Assembly: GCF_900103975.1 (NCBI RefSeq)
Contig: NZ_FNIR01000012.1
Span: 1-64,000, forward strand
Origin: Klenkia soli
GTDB taxonomy: Bacteria > Actinomycetota > Actinomycetes > Mycobacteriales > Geodermatophilaceae
Direction of reading: 5' to 3'
Length of the DNA stretch: 64,000 bases
Below the pieces are notes generated by a model. That model saw only the letters and a program-made list of their open reading frames with translations. It was not told the origin of the DNA and ran no database searches. The translations under genes and the position numbers were made by a program. The first letter of the stretch is position 1. Each line of letters opens with the position of its first letter. Positions 8,753-16,700 of the stretch are shown piece by piece.

Positions 8753-9247
8753 TCAGGTGGTCCGGGACAGCGCCCGGCCGTACACCAGGAGGTCCGTGCC
8801 GGGGAGCGGCGACCAGTCCCGCTCGGGCAGGCGGGTGAAGCCCAGCCGCGCGTAGAGCCGGTGCGCGGCGTGCATGCGCGGGTCGGTCGAGAGCACCATC
8901 GCCGTGCGCCCGGCATCGGCGGCCCGCTGCAGGCAGGCCCGCACCAGGGCCTCGCCGATGCCCTGCCCGCGCACCGTGGTGTCGACGACGAGCATGCGGA
9001 AGGCCGCCTCGTGCGGACCCGCGGTCACCTCGCCGAACTCGCCGTCGAGCACCAGCGCGACGCTGCCCACGAGCGCCCCGTCCAACCGGGCCACCAGCAG
9101 CTCGGCCTGCGCGGCCCGGCCCGCGACGTCGGCCAGCTTCTCCTGGTACTCCGGCGGCGCCCACCCCTGCGAGACGTAGGTCTGCAGGGTGAGGTCGGCG
9201 ATGGTCGGGAAGTCGGCGGGCTGCGCGGGTTCGACGACGAGGGTCAC
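8753..9247 (-). CDS. GNAT-family N-acetyltransferase
   Basis: This 164-residue protein is a single GNAT domain. The acetyl-CoA loop is V-R-G-Q-G-I-G-E-A-L (motif A, R/QxxGxG/A), preceded by the beta-strand MLVVDTTV and followed by the C-terminal STDPRMHAAHRLYARLGF typical of the family. The substrate is not predictable. GTG 9247 gives the normal GNAT length, but its ribosome site is weak, so the start is uncertain. It is a monocistronic gene beside the ABC operon, separated from it by ~80 bases that contain nothing recognisable. Confidence 0.85.
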   Translation of the reverse strand: MTLVVEPAQPADFPTIADLTLQTYVSQGWAPPEYQEKLADVAGRAAQAELLVARLDGALVGSVALVLDGEFGEVTAGPHEAAFRMLVVDTTVRGQGIGEALVRACLQRAADAGRTAMVLSTDPRMHAAHRLYARLGFTRLPERDWSPLPGTDLLVYGRALSRTT

Positions 9248-9429
9248 GCGGTGAGACGGTAACCCGCGCACCCCACCCGTCCCACGGGTCCCAGATCGGC
9301 GGGGTCGCCGGTGTGGCGAGCGGACCGGTCCCTCCGTCGTCCCTAGGTTCGCAGGCACGCCACCGCAGGACCGGCCGCCGACGCCCGGACCGACGCACCC
9401 CGAGCCCATCGTCACCCCCGGAGTACACC

Positions 9430-9705
9430 GTGATCCGTCTCAAGAAGTCCCCCGCCGACGTCGCCGTCACCTTCGCCCTCGACGAGCAGGCCGCCCCCGG
9501 CCCGGTCTCCGTCGTCGGCGACTTCAACGGCTGGACCCCCGGCACCCACACCCTGAAGAAGCGCAGCAACGGCACCCGCAGCGTCGTCGTCAAGCTGCCG
9601 GTCGGCGAGCAGGTCCGCTTCCGCTACCTGGCCGACGGCGGCGTGTGGCTGGACGACCCGCAGGCCCACGCCCACGACGAGCAGGGCTCGCTGCTGCACC
9701 TGTAG
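9430..9705 (+). CDS. Stand-alone isoamylase N-terminal / CBM48-like domain protein
   Basis: The 91-residue protein is made of one early-set domain. The glycogen-binding-type signature SVVGDFNGWTPGTHTLKKR is followed by FRYLADGGVWLDDPQAHAHD, matching CBM48/AMPK-beta-like domains of branching and debranching enzymes. No catalytic domain is attached. Such free-standing proteins are common in actinobacteria and of unclear role; polysaccharide binding is the inference. The GTG start at 9430 gives an intact domain. A 21-bp perfect palindrome follows immediately as terminator. The 182 bases upstream hold only a small hairpin (9275-9289). Confidence 0.85.
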   Translation: MIRLKKSPADVAVTFALDEQAAPGPVSVVGDFNGWTPGTHTLKKRSNGTRSVVVKLPVGEQVRFRYLADGGVWLDDPQAHAHDEQGSLLHL

Positions 9706-9714
9706 AGCCACGCA

Positions 9715-9756
9715 CGACGGAGCCCCGTACCGCAGCTGCGGTACGGGGCTCCGTCG
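9715..9756. terminator. Very strong bidirectional hairpin
   Basis: The sequence is palindromic over 42 bases: 9715-9735 is the exact complement of 9736-9756, with the core CCGCAGCTGCGG. It begins 9 bases after the CBM48-like stop. Without a T-run it is an actinobacterial-type intrinsic terminator and should insulate this gene from the small membrane gene downstream. Confidence 0.8.
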
Positions 9757-9834
9757 CGTCCGGGGTGGCGAGACCGCCCGGTCCCGGTGCACACTCCCCC
9801 TCCACCCTCGGGGGTGGGTACCGGGGGGTGCGCG

Positions 9835-9969
9835 ATGGGTGAGGTGCTGCTGGTCGGGATGGCCCTGGGGGCGCTCGGCGGGGGCTGGATCGGCTACTGG
9901 CTCGGCCAGGTCCGGGCCGCGAGCCGGGCGGCGGGCAACACCTACCGCTCGGTCCGCGGGAAGGGGTGA
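9835..9969 (+). CDS. 44-residue predicted membrane protein
   Basis: The short ORF has one hydrophobic segment with a glycine-zipper look (LLVGMALGALGGGWIGYWLG, residues 5-24), then a basic C-terminus (RVRGKG-like end, YRSVRGKG). ATG 9835 is preceded by GGGGGG at 6 bases. It lies between the strong palindrome and the convergent desaturase stop at 9985. The length, ribosome site and clear topology argue for a real gene, but I know no family for it. Confidence 0.55.
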   Translation: MGEVLLVGMALGALGGGWIGYWLGQVRAASRAAGNTYRSVRGKG

Positions 9970-9984
9970 CCCCCGCCCGGCGAC

Positions 9985-11187
9985 TCAGGCGGCGCGCTGC
10001 GCCCGGTCGTAGGCGCGGCGGACCTTGGGCCCACCGGTGGTCAGCTTGTACAGCTGGGCCACCTGCTGCGGGGCGTTCTTCGGGGTGGTCGCGGCCATCC
10101 AGCCGTTGGGCAGCGACAGCCGGAAGACCTTGTGCCACGCGCTCGCGACCTGCTTGGGCAGCGACGCGGTGTGGTACCGCAGGCCGTACTCGTCGAAGAT
10201 CGCCTTGACCTTCGGGGCGATCTCGGCGTAGCGGTTGCTCGGCAGGTCGGGGAACAGGTGGTGCTCGACCTGGTGCGACAGGTTGCCGGTCATGATGTGC
10301 ATGGCCTTCGAGCCCGAGATGTTCGCCGAGCCCAGCATCTGGCGCAGGTACCACTCACCGCGGGACTCGCCCTCGATGGAGGTCTTCTCGTAGGTCTCGA
10401 CACCCTCGGGGAAGTGCCCGCACATGATCACCGAGTGCGACCACAGGTTGCGCACCAGGTTGGCCACGAAGTTGGCGGCCAGGGTGGGCACGAAGCTCGG
10501 GCCCGACAGCGCGGGGTGCACCAGGTAGTCCTTGGTCGCCTGCTTGCGGATCTTGCCCAGCACCTGCTTGGCGGCGGCCTTGAACTTCGGGTCCTTGCGA
10601 CGCTCGGGGGTGGCCAGGTTCTTGCCCAGCTCGAGGTCGTAGGCGGCGATGCCGTACTCGAAGAAGCACGCGTTGACGAAGTTCCACAGCGGCTGCGCCA
10701 GGTACAGCGGGATCCACTTCTGGTCCTCGTCGACCCGCATGATCCCGTAGCCGAGGTCGTTGTCCTTGCCGATCACGTTCGTGTAGGTGTGGTGCAGCTC
10801 GTTGTGCGAGTGCTTCCACTGCGCGGCCGGGCTGGCCATGTCCCACTCCCACGTCGTGGAGTGGATCTTCGGGTCGCGCATCCAGTCCCACTGGCCGTGC
10901 AGGATGTTGTGCCCGATCTCCATGTTCTCGAGGATCTTGGCGACCGACAGGCCCGCTGTGCCGAGGATCCAGGCCGGGGGGAACTTCGAGAGCAGCAGCA
11001 CCGCGCGGCTGGCCAGCTCGAGCTTGCGCTGGACGTCGATGACCTTGCGGATGTAGGCCGCGTCGTCGGCCCCGCGGCTGTCGGCGATCTCCTTGCGGAT
11101 CGCGTCCAGGCGGCGGCCGATCTCCTCGACGTCGTCGGCGGACAGGTGGTCGATCGGGCTGGTGGGCTTGCTCTGCAGTGCGGTCAC
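9985..11187 (-). CDS. Membrane acyl-CoA (DesA3-type) fatty acid desaturase
   Basis: The 400-residue integral membrane di-iron desaturase has the three histidine boxes: HNILHGQ, HSHNELHHT and HQVEHH. It would introduce a cis double bond into stearoyl/acyl-CoA using electrons from the adjacent reductase. In mycobacteria the equivalent pair is Rv3230c-Rv3229c (DesA3), in the same order. GTG 11187 has GAGGAG at good spacing, while the longer upstream reading has no ribosome site. It is the second gene of a two-gene operon, 46 bases downstream of the reductase. Confidence 0.92.
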   Translation of the reverse strand: MTALQSKPTSPIDHLSADDVEEIGRRLDAIRKEIADSRGADDAAYIRKVIDVQRKLELASRAVLLLSKFPPAWILGTAGLSVAKILENMEIGHNILHGQWDWMRDPKIHSTTWEWDMASPAAQWKHSHNELHHTYTNVIGKDNDLGYGIMRVDEDQKWIPLYLAQPLWNFVNACFFEYGIAAYDLELGKNLATPERRKDPKFKAAAKQVLGKIRKQATKDYLVHPALSGPSFVPTLAANFVANLVRNLWSHSVIMCGHFPEGVETYEKTSIEGESRGEWYLRQMLGSANISGSKAMHIMTGNLSHQVEHHLFPDLPSNRYAEIAPKVKAIFDEYGLRYHTASLPKQVASAWHKVFRLSLPNGWMAATTPKNAPQQVAQLYKLTTGGPKVRRAYDRAQRAA

Positions 11188-11233
11188 GGTGGTTCTCCTC
11201 AGCTCGTGGGAGGTGGCTCGGGGGAACAGGTGG

Positions 11234-12307
11234 TCAGTGGTCGATGTCGCAGTCGCCGGCCGCGGCGCTGACGCAGGTCTGCACCAGCACGCCGTCACCG
11301 GGGGCGGCCACGGTGAGCTCGCCGTTGCGCAGGTCGCGGACGGCGCCCTCGCGCAGCGGGAGGACGCAGCCGTAGCAGATGCCCATGCGGCAGCCGCTGG
11401 GCATGATCAGCCCGGCCTCCTCGGCGGCGTCCAGGATCGGGGTGGCGCCGTCCGACGGCACCGTCGTCCCGGTCTGGTTGTAGGTGACCGAGCCGCCCTC
11501 GCCGGTGACGAGCACCCGCGGGCGGAACTGCTCGATGAGCAGCTGGTCGGAGATCTCCTCGGCGGCCCAGTGCTCCTCGAGCGCCTCGAGCAGGCCGGCC
11601 GGGCCGCAGGCCCAGGTGGTGCGCTCGGCCAGGTCGGGCACGAGCTCCTCGAGCTCGGCGGGCTTGAGGAAGCCGTCGACCTCGGTGTGCCGCTCGACGA
11701 GCCGGAGTCGGCCGGAGGCGGCCATGGCGCGCAGCTCGGCGCCGAAGACGACGTCGTCGGCGGTGGGCGCGGAGTGCACCAGGACGGCGTCGGGCAGCTC
11801 GTCGAGGTGGTTGCGGAGCATGCCCATGACCGGGGTGATGCCGGAGCCGGCGGTGACGAACAGCGCCTTGACCGGCCGCTGCTCGGGGAGGGTGAACTCG
11901 CCGGTCGCCTGGTCGAGCTGGACGACGGTGCCCGGCCGGAGCTCGCGGACGACGTGGTTGCTGACCTTGCCGCCCGGGATGGCCTTGACGCAGATGCTGA
12001 TGGTGCCGTCGGCGGCCGCGCGGTCGGAGGTGACCGAGTAGGCCCGCCACTGGCGGACGCCGTCGACGTCGACGCCGATGCGGACGTACTGGCCGGGGAC
12101 GTGCTCGCGCCAGCCGCGACCGGGACGCAGCACGACGGTGGCCGCGTCGGCGGTCTCGGACCGGACGTCGACGACCTTGGCGCGCAGGTCGGCGCCGCTG
12201 AGCAGCGGCGCGAAGACGTCGAGGTAGTCGCGGGGCAGCAACGGCGTGGTGGCCGCCTCGACGAAGCGCATCGCACGCTCGCGGAGGCCGGGTCCGGTCG
12301 TCGTCAT
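11234..12307 (-). CDS. Ferredoxin-NADP reductase-type oxidoreductase, desaturase electron donor
   Basis: The 357-residue protein has an FAD-binding barrel (residues ~40-140, with RAYSVTS as flavin motif), an NAD(P)-binding domain (VTAGSGITPVMGML, ~170; CGPAGLLE, ~240) and a C-terminal plant-type [2Fe-2S] ferredoxin domain with the cysteine set CRMGICYGC plus a distal TC. This is the Rv3230c architecture: NAD(P)H to FAD to 2Fe-2S to desaturase. ATG 12307 keeps the whole N-terminus conserved in the family (RAMRFVEAATTPLLPRDYL). It is divergent from a PucR-type regulator, with 119 bases between starts. Confidence 0.92.
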   Translation of the reverse strand: MTTTGPGLRERAMRFVEAATTPLLPRDYLDVFAPLLSGADLRAKVVDVRSETADAATVVLRPGRGWREHVPGQYVRIGVDVDGVRQWRAYSVTSDRAAADGTISICVKAIPGGKVSNHVVRELRPGTVVQLDQATGEFTLPEQRPVKALFVTAGSGITPVMGMLRNHLDELPDAVLVHSAPTADDVVFGAELRAMAASGRLRLVERHTEVDGFLKPAELEELVPDLAERTTWACGPAGLLEALEEHWAAEEISDQLLIEQFRPRVLVTGEGGSVTYNQTGTTVPSDGATPILDAAEEAGLIMPSGCRMGICYGCVLPLREGAVRDLRNGELTVAAPGDGVLVQTCVSAAAGDCDIDH

Positions 12308-12393
12308 GCATCGATCATGTCCTGCACCAGGGGTGAATACCTGTGCCCTGGACGTGAATCGGGGAGTAGTTTTCACACCCGGCGAACAACGAT

Positions 12394-12409
12394 CCGGGGA
12401 ACTCCCCGG
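12394..12409 (+). promoter_or_regulatory. Inverted repeat in leader of PucR gene
   Basis: A perfect repeat, CCGGGG-AACT-CCCCGG, lies just upstream of the ribosome site (GAGGAG, 12415-12420) of the PucR-type gene. A second weaker repeat (CAGGG-N13-CCCTG) lies near 12329-12351 in the same divergent region. Either could be the regulator's operator. The assignment rests only on symmetry and position. Confidence 0.35.
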
Positions 12410-12426
12410 TCAGCGAGGAGATCACG

Positions 12427-13575
12427 GTGCCCGAGACCCGCACGCTGTCGCCGACCGTGGCCCGGGCCATCCGCCGCGAGCTGCCCCAGGTCGCCGAGGC
12501 CACCGTGGCCACCATCGTCGCCGAGGTGCCCGCCTATGCCGGCGCGTACGCCGACGGCATGAGCGCGACCATCGAGAACGCGGTGCAGCTGGCCCTGGGC
12601 GGGTTCCTCGAGCTGGCGACGACCCGTGGCGCGGCCGCCGCCGACACCCCCATCCAGCCGGCGCTGGACGCCTCCTACGCCCTGGGTCGGGGCGAGGCCC
12701 GGGGCGGCCGGTCGATGGACGCGCTGCTCGCGGCGTTCCGGGTGGGCGCGCGGGTGGCCTTCCGCGGGCTGGCCGACCGCGCGGTGGCCGCCGGCTTGTC
12801 GGCGGCGCAGCTGGCCCGCTTCGCCGAGCTGGTCTTCGCCTACATCGACGCGCTGACCGCCGCGAGCGTGGCCGGGCACAGCGACGAGCGGCAGGCCAGC
12901 GGCCGGGTGCGCAGCCGGCTGCTGGAGAAGCTCGGCCTCCGGTTGCTCTCCGCCGCACCCCAGGACGAGCTGCTGGCCGCCGCCGAGCGGGCCGACTGGG
13001 CGCCCCCGCGCACGCTGACCGCCGTCCTGCTGCCGGCCGGCCGGGTGCGCGGGGCGCTCGCCCTCCTGGACCCCCGCACGCTGCAGCCCGGCGACGAGGA
13101 CGTCTCGGTGCTGCTGGTCCCAGATGCCGAGGGGTCCGCGCGGGCGGCACTGCTGCGCGCGCTCGAGGGCAAGGAGGCCGTGGTCGGGCCACCCCGGCCG
13201 TGGATCGACGCCGCGGCCTCGCACCGGCGGGCGGTCCGCGTGCTGGAGCTGGACCCGACCGCGCCCGGTGCCGTGCCGGTGGACACCCAGCAGCGGCTGT
13301 GCGAGCTGGTGCTGCGTGCCGACGAGGACGCCCTCGCCGACCTGCGCGCGGCCGCCCTCGCCCCGCTGGACGAGCTCTCCGAGGGTGCCCGCGAGAAGCT
13401 CACCGAGACGCTGCGGGCCTGGCTGCTGCACCACGGCCGCCGCGACGCCGTCGCCGCCGAGCTGTTCGTGCACCCGCAGACCGTGCGCTACCGCATGGGC
13501 CAGCTGCGCGAGCTGTACGGCGACCGCCTCGAGGACCCGCGCACCGTCCTGGAGCTGACGCTGGCGCTGGCCTGA
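12427..13575 (+). CDS. PucR-family transcriptional regulator
   Basis: The 382-residue protein has an N-terminal RsbRD/sensory-like helical region and a C-terminal PucR helix-turn-helix (residues ~325-382: LRAWLLHHGRRDAVAAELF, then HPQTVRYRMGQLREL). GTG 12427 follows GAGGAG at 6 bases. It is transcribed away from the reductase-desaturase operon. A PucR protein in this place is a recurring arrangement in actinobacteria, which suggests control of membrane-lipid unsaturation; the effector is unknown. Confidence 0.9.
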   Translation: MPETRTLSPTVARAIRRELPQVAEATVATIVAEVPAYAGAYADGMSATIENAVQLALGGFLELATTRGAAAADTPIQPALDASYALGRGEARGGRSMDALLAAFRVGARVAFRGLADRAVAAGLSAAQLARFAELVFAYIDALTAASVAGHSDERQASGRVRSRLLEKLGLRLLSAAPQDELLAAAERADWAPPRTLTAVLLPAGRVRGALALLDPRTLQPGDEDVSVLLVPDAEGSARAALLRALEGKEAVVGPPRPWIDAAASHRRAVRVLELDPTAPGAVPVDTQQRLCELVLRADEDALADLRAAALAPLDELSEGAREKLTETLRAWLLHHGRRDAVAAELFVHPQTVRYRMGQLRELYGDRLEDPRTVLELTLALA

Positions 13576-13579
13576 GCGC

Positions 13580-14098
13580 CTAGGGGGTGTCCGGCGCGGC
13601 GGCCGACCGGGGGCGTCGCGGCCTGGCCGACCGCGGCGGGACCGACCGCATGTGCTCCTTGAGCGAGCCCAGCAGCCGGGCCAGCGTCGCGGTGTCGGCC
13701 GGGTCCAGGCGGTCGAAGAACAGCTCGCCGACGACCTCGACGTGACCGGGCAGCACGCGGTCCAGCAGCGCCTTCCCGTCGTCGGTGAGGCTGACGGCCA
13801 CCCCGCGGTCGTCGTCGGCAGCCGCCGCCCGGGTGACCAGGCCGGCCTTCTCCAGCTGGTCGGCCTGGTAGGTGAGGCCGCTGCGGCTGTACACCACACC
13901 GTCGGCCAGCTCGGTCATGCGCTGCGTGCCCCCAGGGGCATCGCCCAACCGGGCGAGGAGCTGGAACTGCACGTAGCTCAGGCCGCCGGCCTCGCGCAGC
14001 TGCGCCTCCACCGCGTGCCGCAGCAGGCCGACCACCTCGACGAGGTCGAAGTACGCGCCCAGCTGGACGGGGTCGGGACGACGGGCTCCACCGGACAT
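13580..14098 (-). CDS. MarR-family repressor
   Basis: The 172-residue winged-helix protein has the recognition part ELADGVVYSRSGLTYQADQL, the wing motif AAADDDRGVAVSLTDDGKAL and flanking dimerisation helices, plus a basic Pro/Arg tail ([12 protein letters not shown]). I used ATG 14098; an in-frame ATG at 14131 would place the first operator inside the gene, and neither has a good ribosome site. It is divergent from an MDR oxidoreductase, with two identical-type palindromes between them, so it very probably represses both. Confidence 0.88.
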   Translation of the reverse strand: MSGGARRPDPVQLGAYFDLVEVVGLLRHAVEAQLREAGGLSYVQFQLLARLGDAPGGTQRMTELADGVVYSRSGLTYQADQLEKAGLVTRAAAADDDRGVAVSLTDDGKALLDRVLPGHVEVVGELFFDRLDPADTATLARLLGSLKEHMRSVPPRSARPRRPRSAAAPDTP

Positions 14099-14112
14099 GC
14101 CCGCAGCGTACT

Positions 14113-14164
14113 TGCTTCGGGTTCGAAGCATGCTACGGTCGCCAGGTGCTTCAGCTTCGAAGCA
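14113..14164. promoter_or_regulatory. Twin MarR operator
   Basis: Two copies of TGCTTC-N6-GAAGCA occupy 14113-14130 (N6 GGGTTC) and 14147-14164 (N6 AGCTTC), 34 bases apart centre to centre. They lie between the divergent MarR and oxidoreductase genes, which places them over both promoters. MarR dimers bind imperfect palindromes of this size, so these are the likely binding sites. Confidence 0.75.
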
Positions 14165-14188
14165 CATTCGTCGCAGAGAGGTCCCGCC

Positions 14189-15103
14189 ATGAAGGCAGTC
14201 CGGTTCCACGAGTACGGCTCCGCCGACGTCCTGCGCCTCGAGGACGCCCCCGACCCGGTCCCCGGCCCCGGGGAGGTGCGGGTCCGGGTCGCCGGGGTGG
14301 CCTTCAACCCGGTCGACGCCGGCATCCGCGGCGGCTGGGTCCGGGAGGCCTTCCCCATCGCTTTCCCGCACGTGCCCGGCTACGACGCCTCGGGCGTGGT
14401 CGACCAGCTGGGCCCCGACGTCACCGACCTCGCCGTGGGCGACCGGGTCGTCGGGTTCCTCCCGATGGTGGCCGACGGCGCGGCCGCCGAGCTGGTCGTC
14501 GCCCCGGAGCAGGCCTGGGTGGCTGCACCGACGTCCGTCCCGCTGGTCGACGCAGCAGCACTCCCCTCGCCCGCGACGACCGCGTGGCAGGCGGTCGTCG
14601 CCGACGCCGGGCTCACGGCCGGCCAGCGCCTGTTCGTCAACGGCGCCGGGGGCGCGGTCGGCAGCTTCGCCGTGCAGCTCGCGGCGGCCGCCGGCATCGA
14701 GGTCACCGCCGCCACCGGCGCGGCCGGGGCCGAGCACGTCCGGGCCGAGGGCGCGCAGCACGTCGTCCAGCACGGGCAGGACCTCGGCGAGCTCGGGCCG
14801 TTCGACGCCGTCCTCAACCTCGGCCGGGTCGACGCGGACGCCGCGCGCGGCCTGCTGGACCTGCTGCGCCCCGACGGCGTCCTGGTCAACACCGTGCCCG
14901 GGGTGCCGGTGCCCGACGACCCGCGGGTGGTGGGCCTGTTCGTGCGTCCCGACCGGGCCGCGCTGCGCCGTCTGGTCGAGATGGTCGACCGGGGTGAGCT
15001 GCACGTCGACGTCGCGCAGCGGCTCCCGCTCGCCGAGCTGGCCGGTGTGCACGCCCGCTCGGACGACGGCGGCCTGCGCGGCAAGGTCGTCCTGGTGCCC
15101 TGA
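14189..15103 (+). CDS. NADPH-dependent quinone-oxidoreductase-like MDR enzyme
   Basis: The 304-residue medium-chain dehydrogenase/reductase lacks zinc ligands. It opens with MKAVRFHEYGSADVLRLEDA, the GroES-like domain contains VPGYDASGVVDQLG, and the Rossmann motif is NGAGGAVGSFAVQLA at ~residue 152. It belongs to the quinone oxidoreductase/zeta-crystallin-like group that reduces quinones or enones with NADPH. ATG 14189 has AGAGAGG upstream. Paired with the MarR gene, it is probably an electrophile- or quinone-inducible detoxification enzyme. Confidence 0.9.
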   Translation: MKAVRFHEYGSADVLRLEDAPDPVPGPGEVRVRVAGVAFNPVDAGIRGGWVREAFPIAFPHVPGYDASGVVDQLGPDVTDLAVGDRVVGFLPMVADGAAAELVVAPEQAWVAAPTSVPLVDAAALPSPATTAWQAVVADAGLTAGQRLFVNGAGGAVGSFAVQLAAAAGIEVTAATGAAGAEHVRAEGAQHVVQHGQDLGELGPFDAVLNLGRVDADAARGLLDLLRPDGVLVNTVPGVPVPDDPRVVGLFVRPDRAALRRLVEMVDRGELHVDVAQRLPLAELAGVHARSDDGGLRGKVVLVP

Positions 15104-15104
15104 A

Positions 15105-16685
15105 CTACCCCGCGACGGCGGGGCCCTCCGGCATGCGGGCGACCAGCAGGACGTGGGTGACGGGCCAGTCCAGCTGCTCGCCCGTGACCGGGTCGAGCAG
15201 CTGGGCGACCGGGGCGAAGACGTGCTCGACCAGCCAGTCGTTGCGCCAGGCCCCGACCCGCGGGTCGACCTGGAACCCGGCGTCGGTGACCAGCCGGGTC
15301 CAGGCGGCGCCGTCCAGCGCGCAGAACTGCTCGTGGGTCTCGCTGAGCCAGTTGTCGGTGTAGCTGCGCTTGGACAGGAACTCCATGGCGTCGGCCAGCG
15401 AGAGCAGGACGTCGCCGCCGTCGGTGGTGAACGGGAACGGGACGCCGGCGCCGCGCCGGAAGTCCACGGCGAACTGGTCGAACCGGGCGCGGGTGGACAA
15501 CCGGTCCAGGTGGGCCTTCGGGTCCGGCAGGGCGGCCAGGTCCACGGGACCCTCCGGCCGGGCGCCGTCGTCCGTGCGCAGGCGGAGGCGCACCGGCCGG
15601 TCGCCGTCGGCCGGGCCGCAGACGTCGGAGTTGATCCACACCCCGCCGGGGGCGGTGTGCGCGGCGACGGACCGGGCCAGGTCGCGGACGGCGGCCACCC
15701 CGCCGCCGTAGCTGAGGATCTCGTGGGTGAGGGCGAACGTGGTGGTGGTGTCCACGGTGCCGTCGGGGAAGACCGACCCGTTGAGCACGTTCGCCTGCAC
15801 GAAGAAGGTGTTCGGGTTGGCCGCGAACGCACCCTGGGCCTTGCGGTGCTCGCACTCGTCGTAGAGGTGCCGGGCCACCTCCACGCCGAAGAGGTCGGAC
15901 TCGTGCAGGGTCGGCTCGGCCGCGGCCAGCTCGAGCATCGCCCCGGTGGCGCAGCCGACGTCCACGATGCGGCCCGGGCGCACCCACGGCCGGGCCTGGT
16001 CCCACTTGCGCTGCGCCGCGGCCTCGAACGCCGCGATGTACGAGCGGTACTCGCGCGTGGCGGTCAGCCCGCCCTCGTCGCCCACCACGGGGTCGGTGCA
16101 GATCAGCCGGGTCGCCTCGGCCAGGCCGTAGCGGTCGAACACCGACAGCGTGGCCGGGTGGGCGAGGTCCCGCCAGCGCTCGTCCCCGGCCACCAGCATG
16201 CCGAGCACGTCCCAGGGCCGGGCCGGGTCGTCGGGGTGCCCGGCCTCGACCGGGACGACGCGGAACCCGAGGTCGCGGTACATCGCGGTGACCGCCGCGG
16301 TGGAGCAGGCCACCACGGTGTCGGCCGGGGTGGGGGTGCGCCGTCCCCCGGTCTCGTGCGCGACGGTCTTCACGGTGAGCTCGGCGAACCGGTCGGTGGG
16401 GGCGACGTCCACGACGCCGACCACGATGCTCTCGATGCCCTCGGTGAGCGCGAACCGCTCGATCGCGGCCTCGCGCCGGGCCGCGGGCACCGGGTTGCGG
16501 CGGGTGCCGCGGTGGTTCGCCGAGGTGACCGCCCAGACGACGGCGGCGTCGGGCGCCATCGCGACCGGCTCGCCCTCGGTGTCGGTGACCTCGCCGGCCA
16601 GGAGCGCGCGTAGGTAGTCGGCCTGGAAGCGGGTCAGCACGTGGTGCCGTCCGGGAAGCAGGACGGTGCGGAAGGGCTGGTTCAC
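15105..16685 (-). CDS. Class I SAM methyltransferase fused to a nucleotidyltransferase-like domain
   Basis: The protein has 526 residues. Residues ~5-150 resemble an NMN-adenylyltransferase/cytidylyltransferase-like Rossmann fold: TVLLPGRHHVLTRFQADYL at the N-terminus, then TSANHRGTRRNPVPAARR, as in NadM-type enzymes. The catalytic (H/T)xGH motif is not intact; the aligned position reads TRFQ. Residues ~205-526 are a class I methyltransferase with motif I GRIVDVGCATGAML (238-251). The SAM domain should be active; the front domain may be catalytically dead or altered. The GTG start at 16685 leaves only 15 bases to the divergent next gene, suggesting leaderless transcripts. Substrate unknown. 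Confidence 0.8.
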   Translation of the reverse strand: MNQPFRTVLLPGRHHVLTRFQADYLRALLAGEVTDTEGEPVAMAPDAAVVWAVTSANHRGTRRNPVPAARREAAIERFALTEGIESIVVGVVDVAPTDRFAELTVKTVAHETGGRRTPTPADTVVACSTAAVTAMYRDLGFRVVPVEAGHPDDPARPWDVLGMLVAGDERWRDLAHPATLSVFDRYGLAEATRLICTDPVVGDEGGLTATREYRSYIAAFEAAAQRKWDQARPWVRPGRIVDVGCATGAMLELAAAEPTLHESDLFGVEVARHLYDECEHRKAQGAFAANPNTFFVQANVLNGSVFPDGTVDTTTTFALTHEILSYGGGVAAVRDLARSVAAHTAPGGVWINSDVCGPADGDRPVRLRLRTDDGARPEGPVDLAALPDPKAHLDRLSTRARFDQFAVDFRRGAGVPFPFTTDGGDVLLSLADAMEFLSKRSYTDNWLSETHEQFCALDGAAWTRLVTDAGFQVDPRVGAWRNDWLVEHVFAPVAQLLDPVTGEQLDWPVTHVLLVARMPEGPAVAG

Positions 16686-16700
16686 GGGTTGGATGGTGCC

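Noticed and set aside
12308-12376. N-terminal extension of the ferredoxin reductase to 12376
   Set aside because: The extra residues are not like the family and would run into the divergent promoter region; ATG 12307 begins the conserved part.
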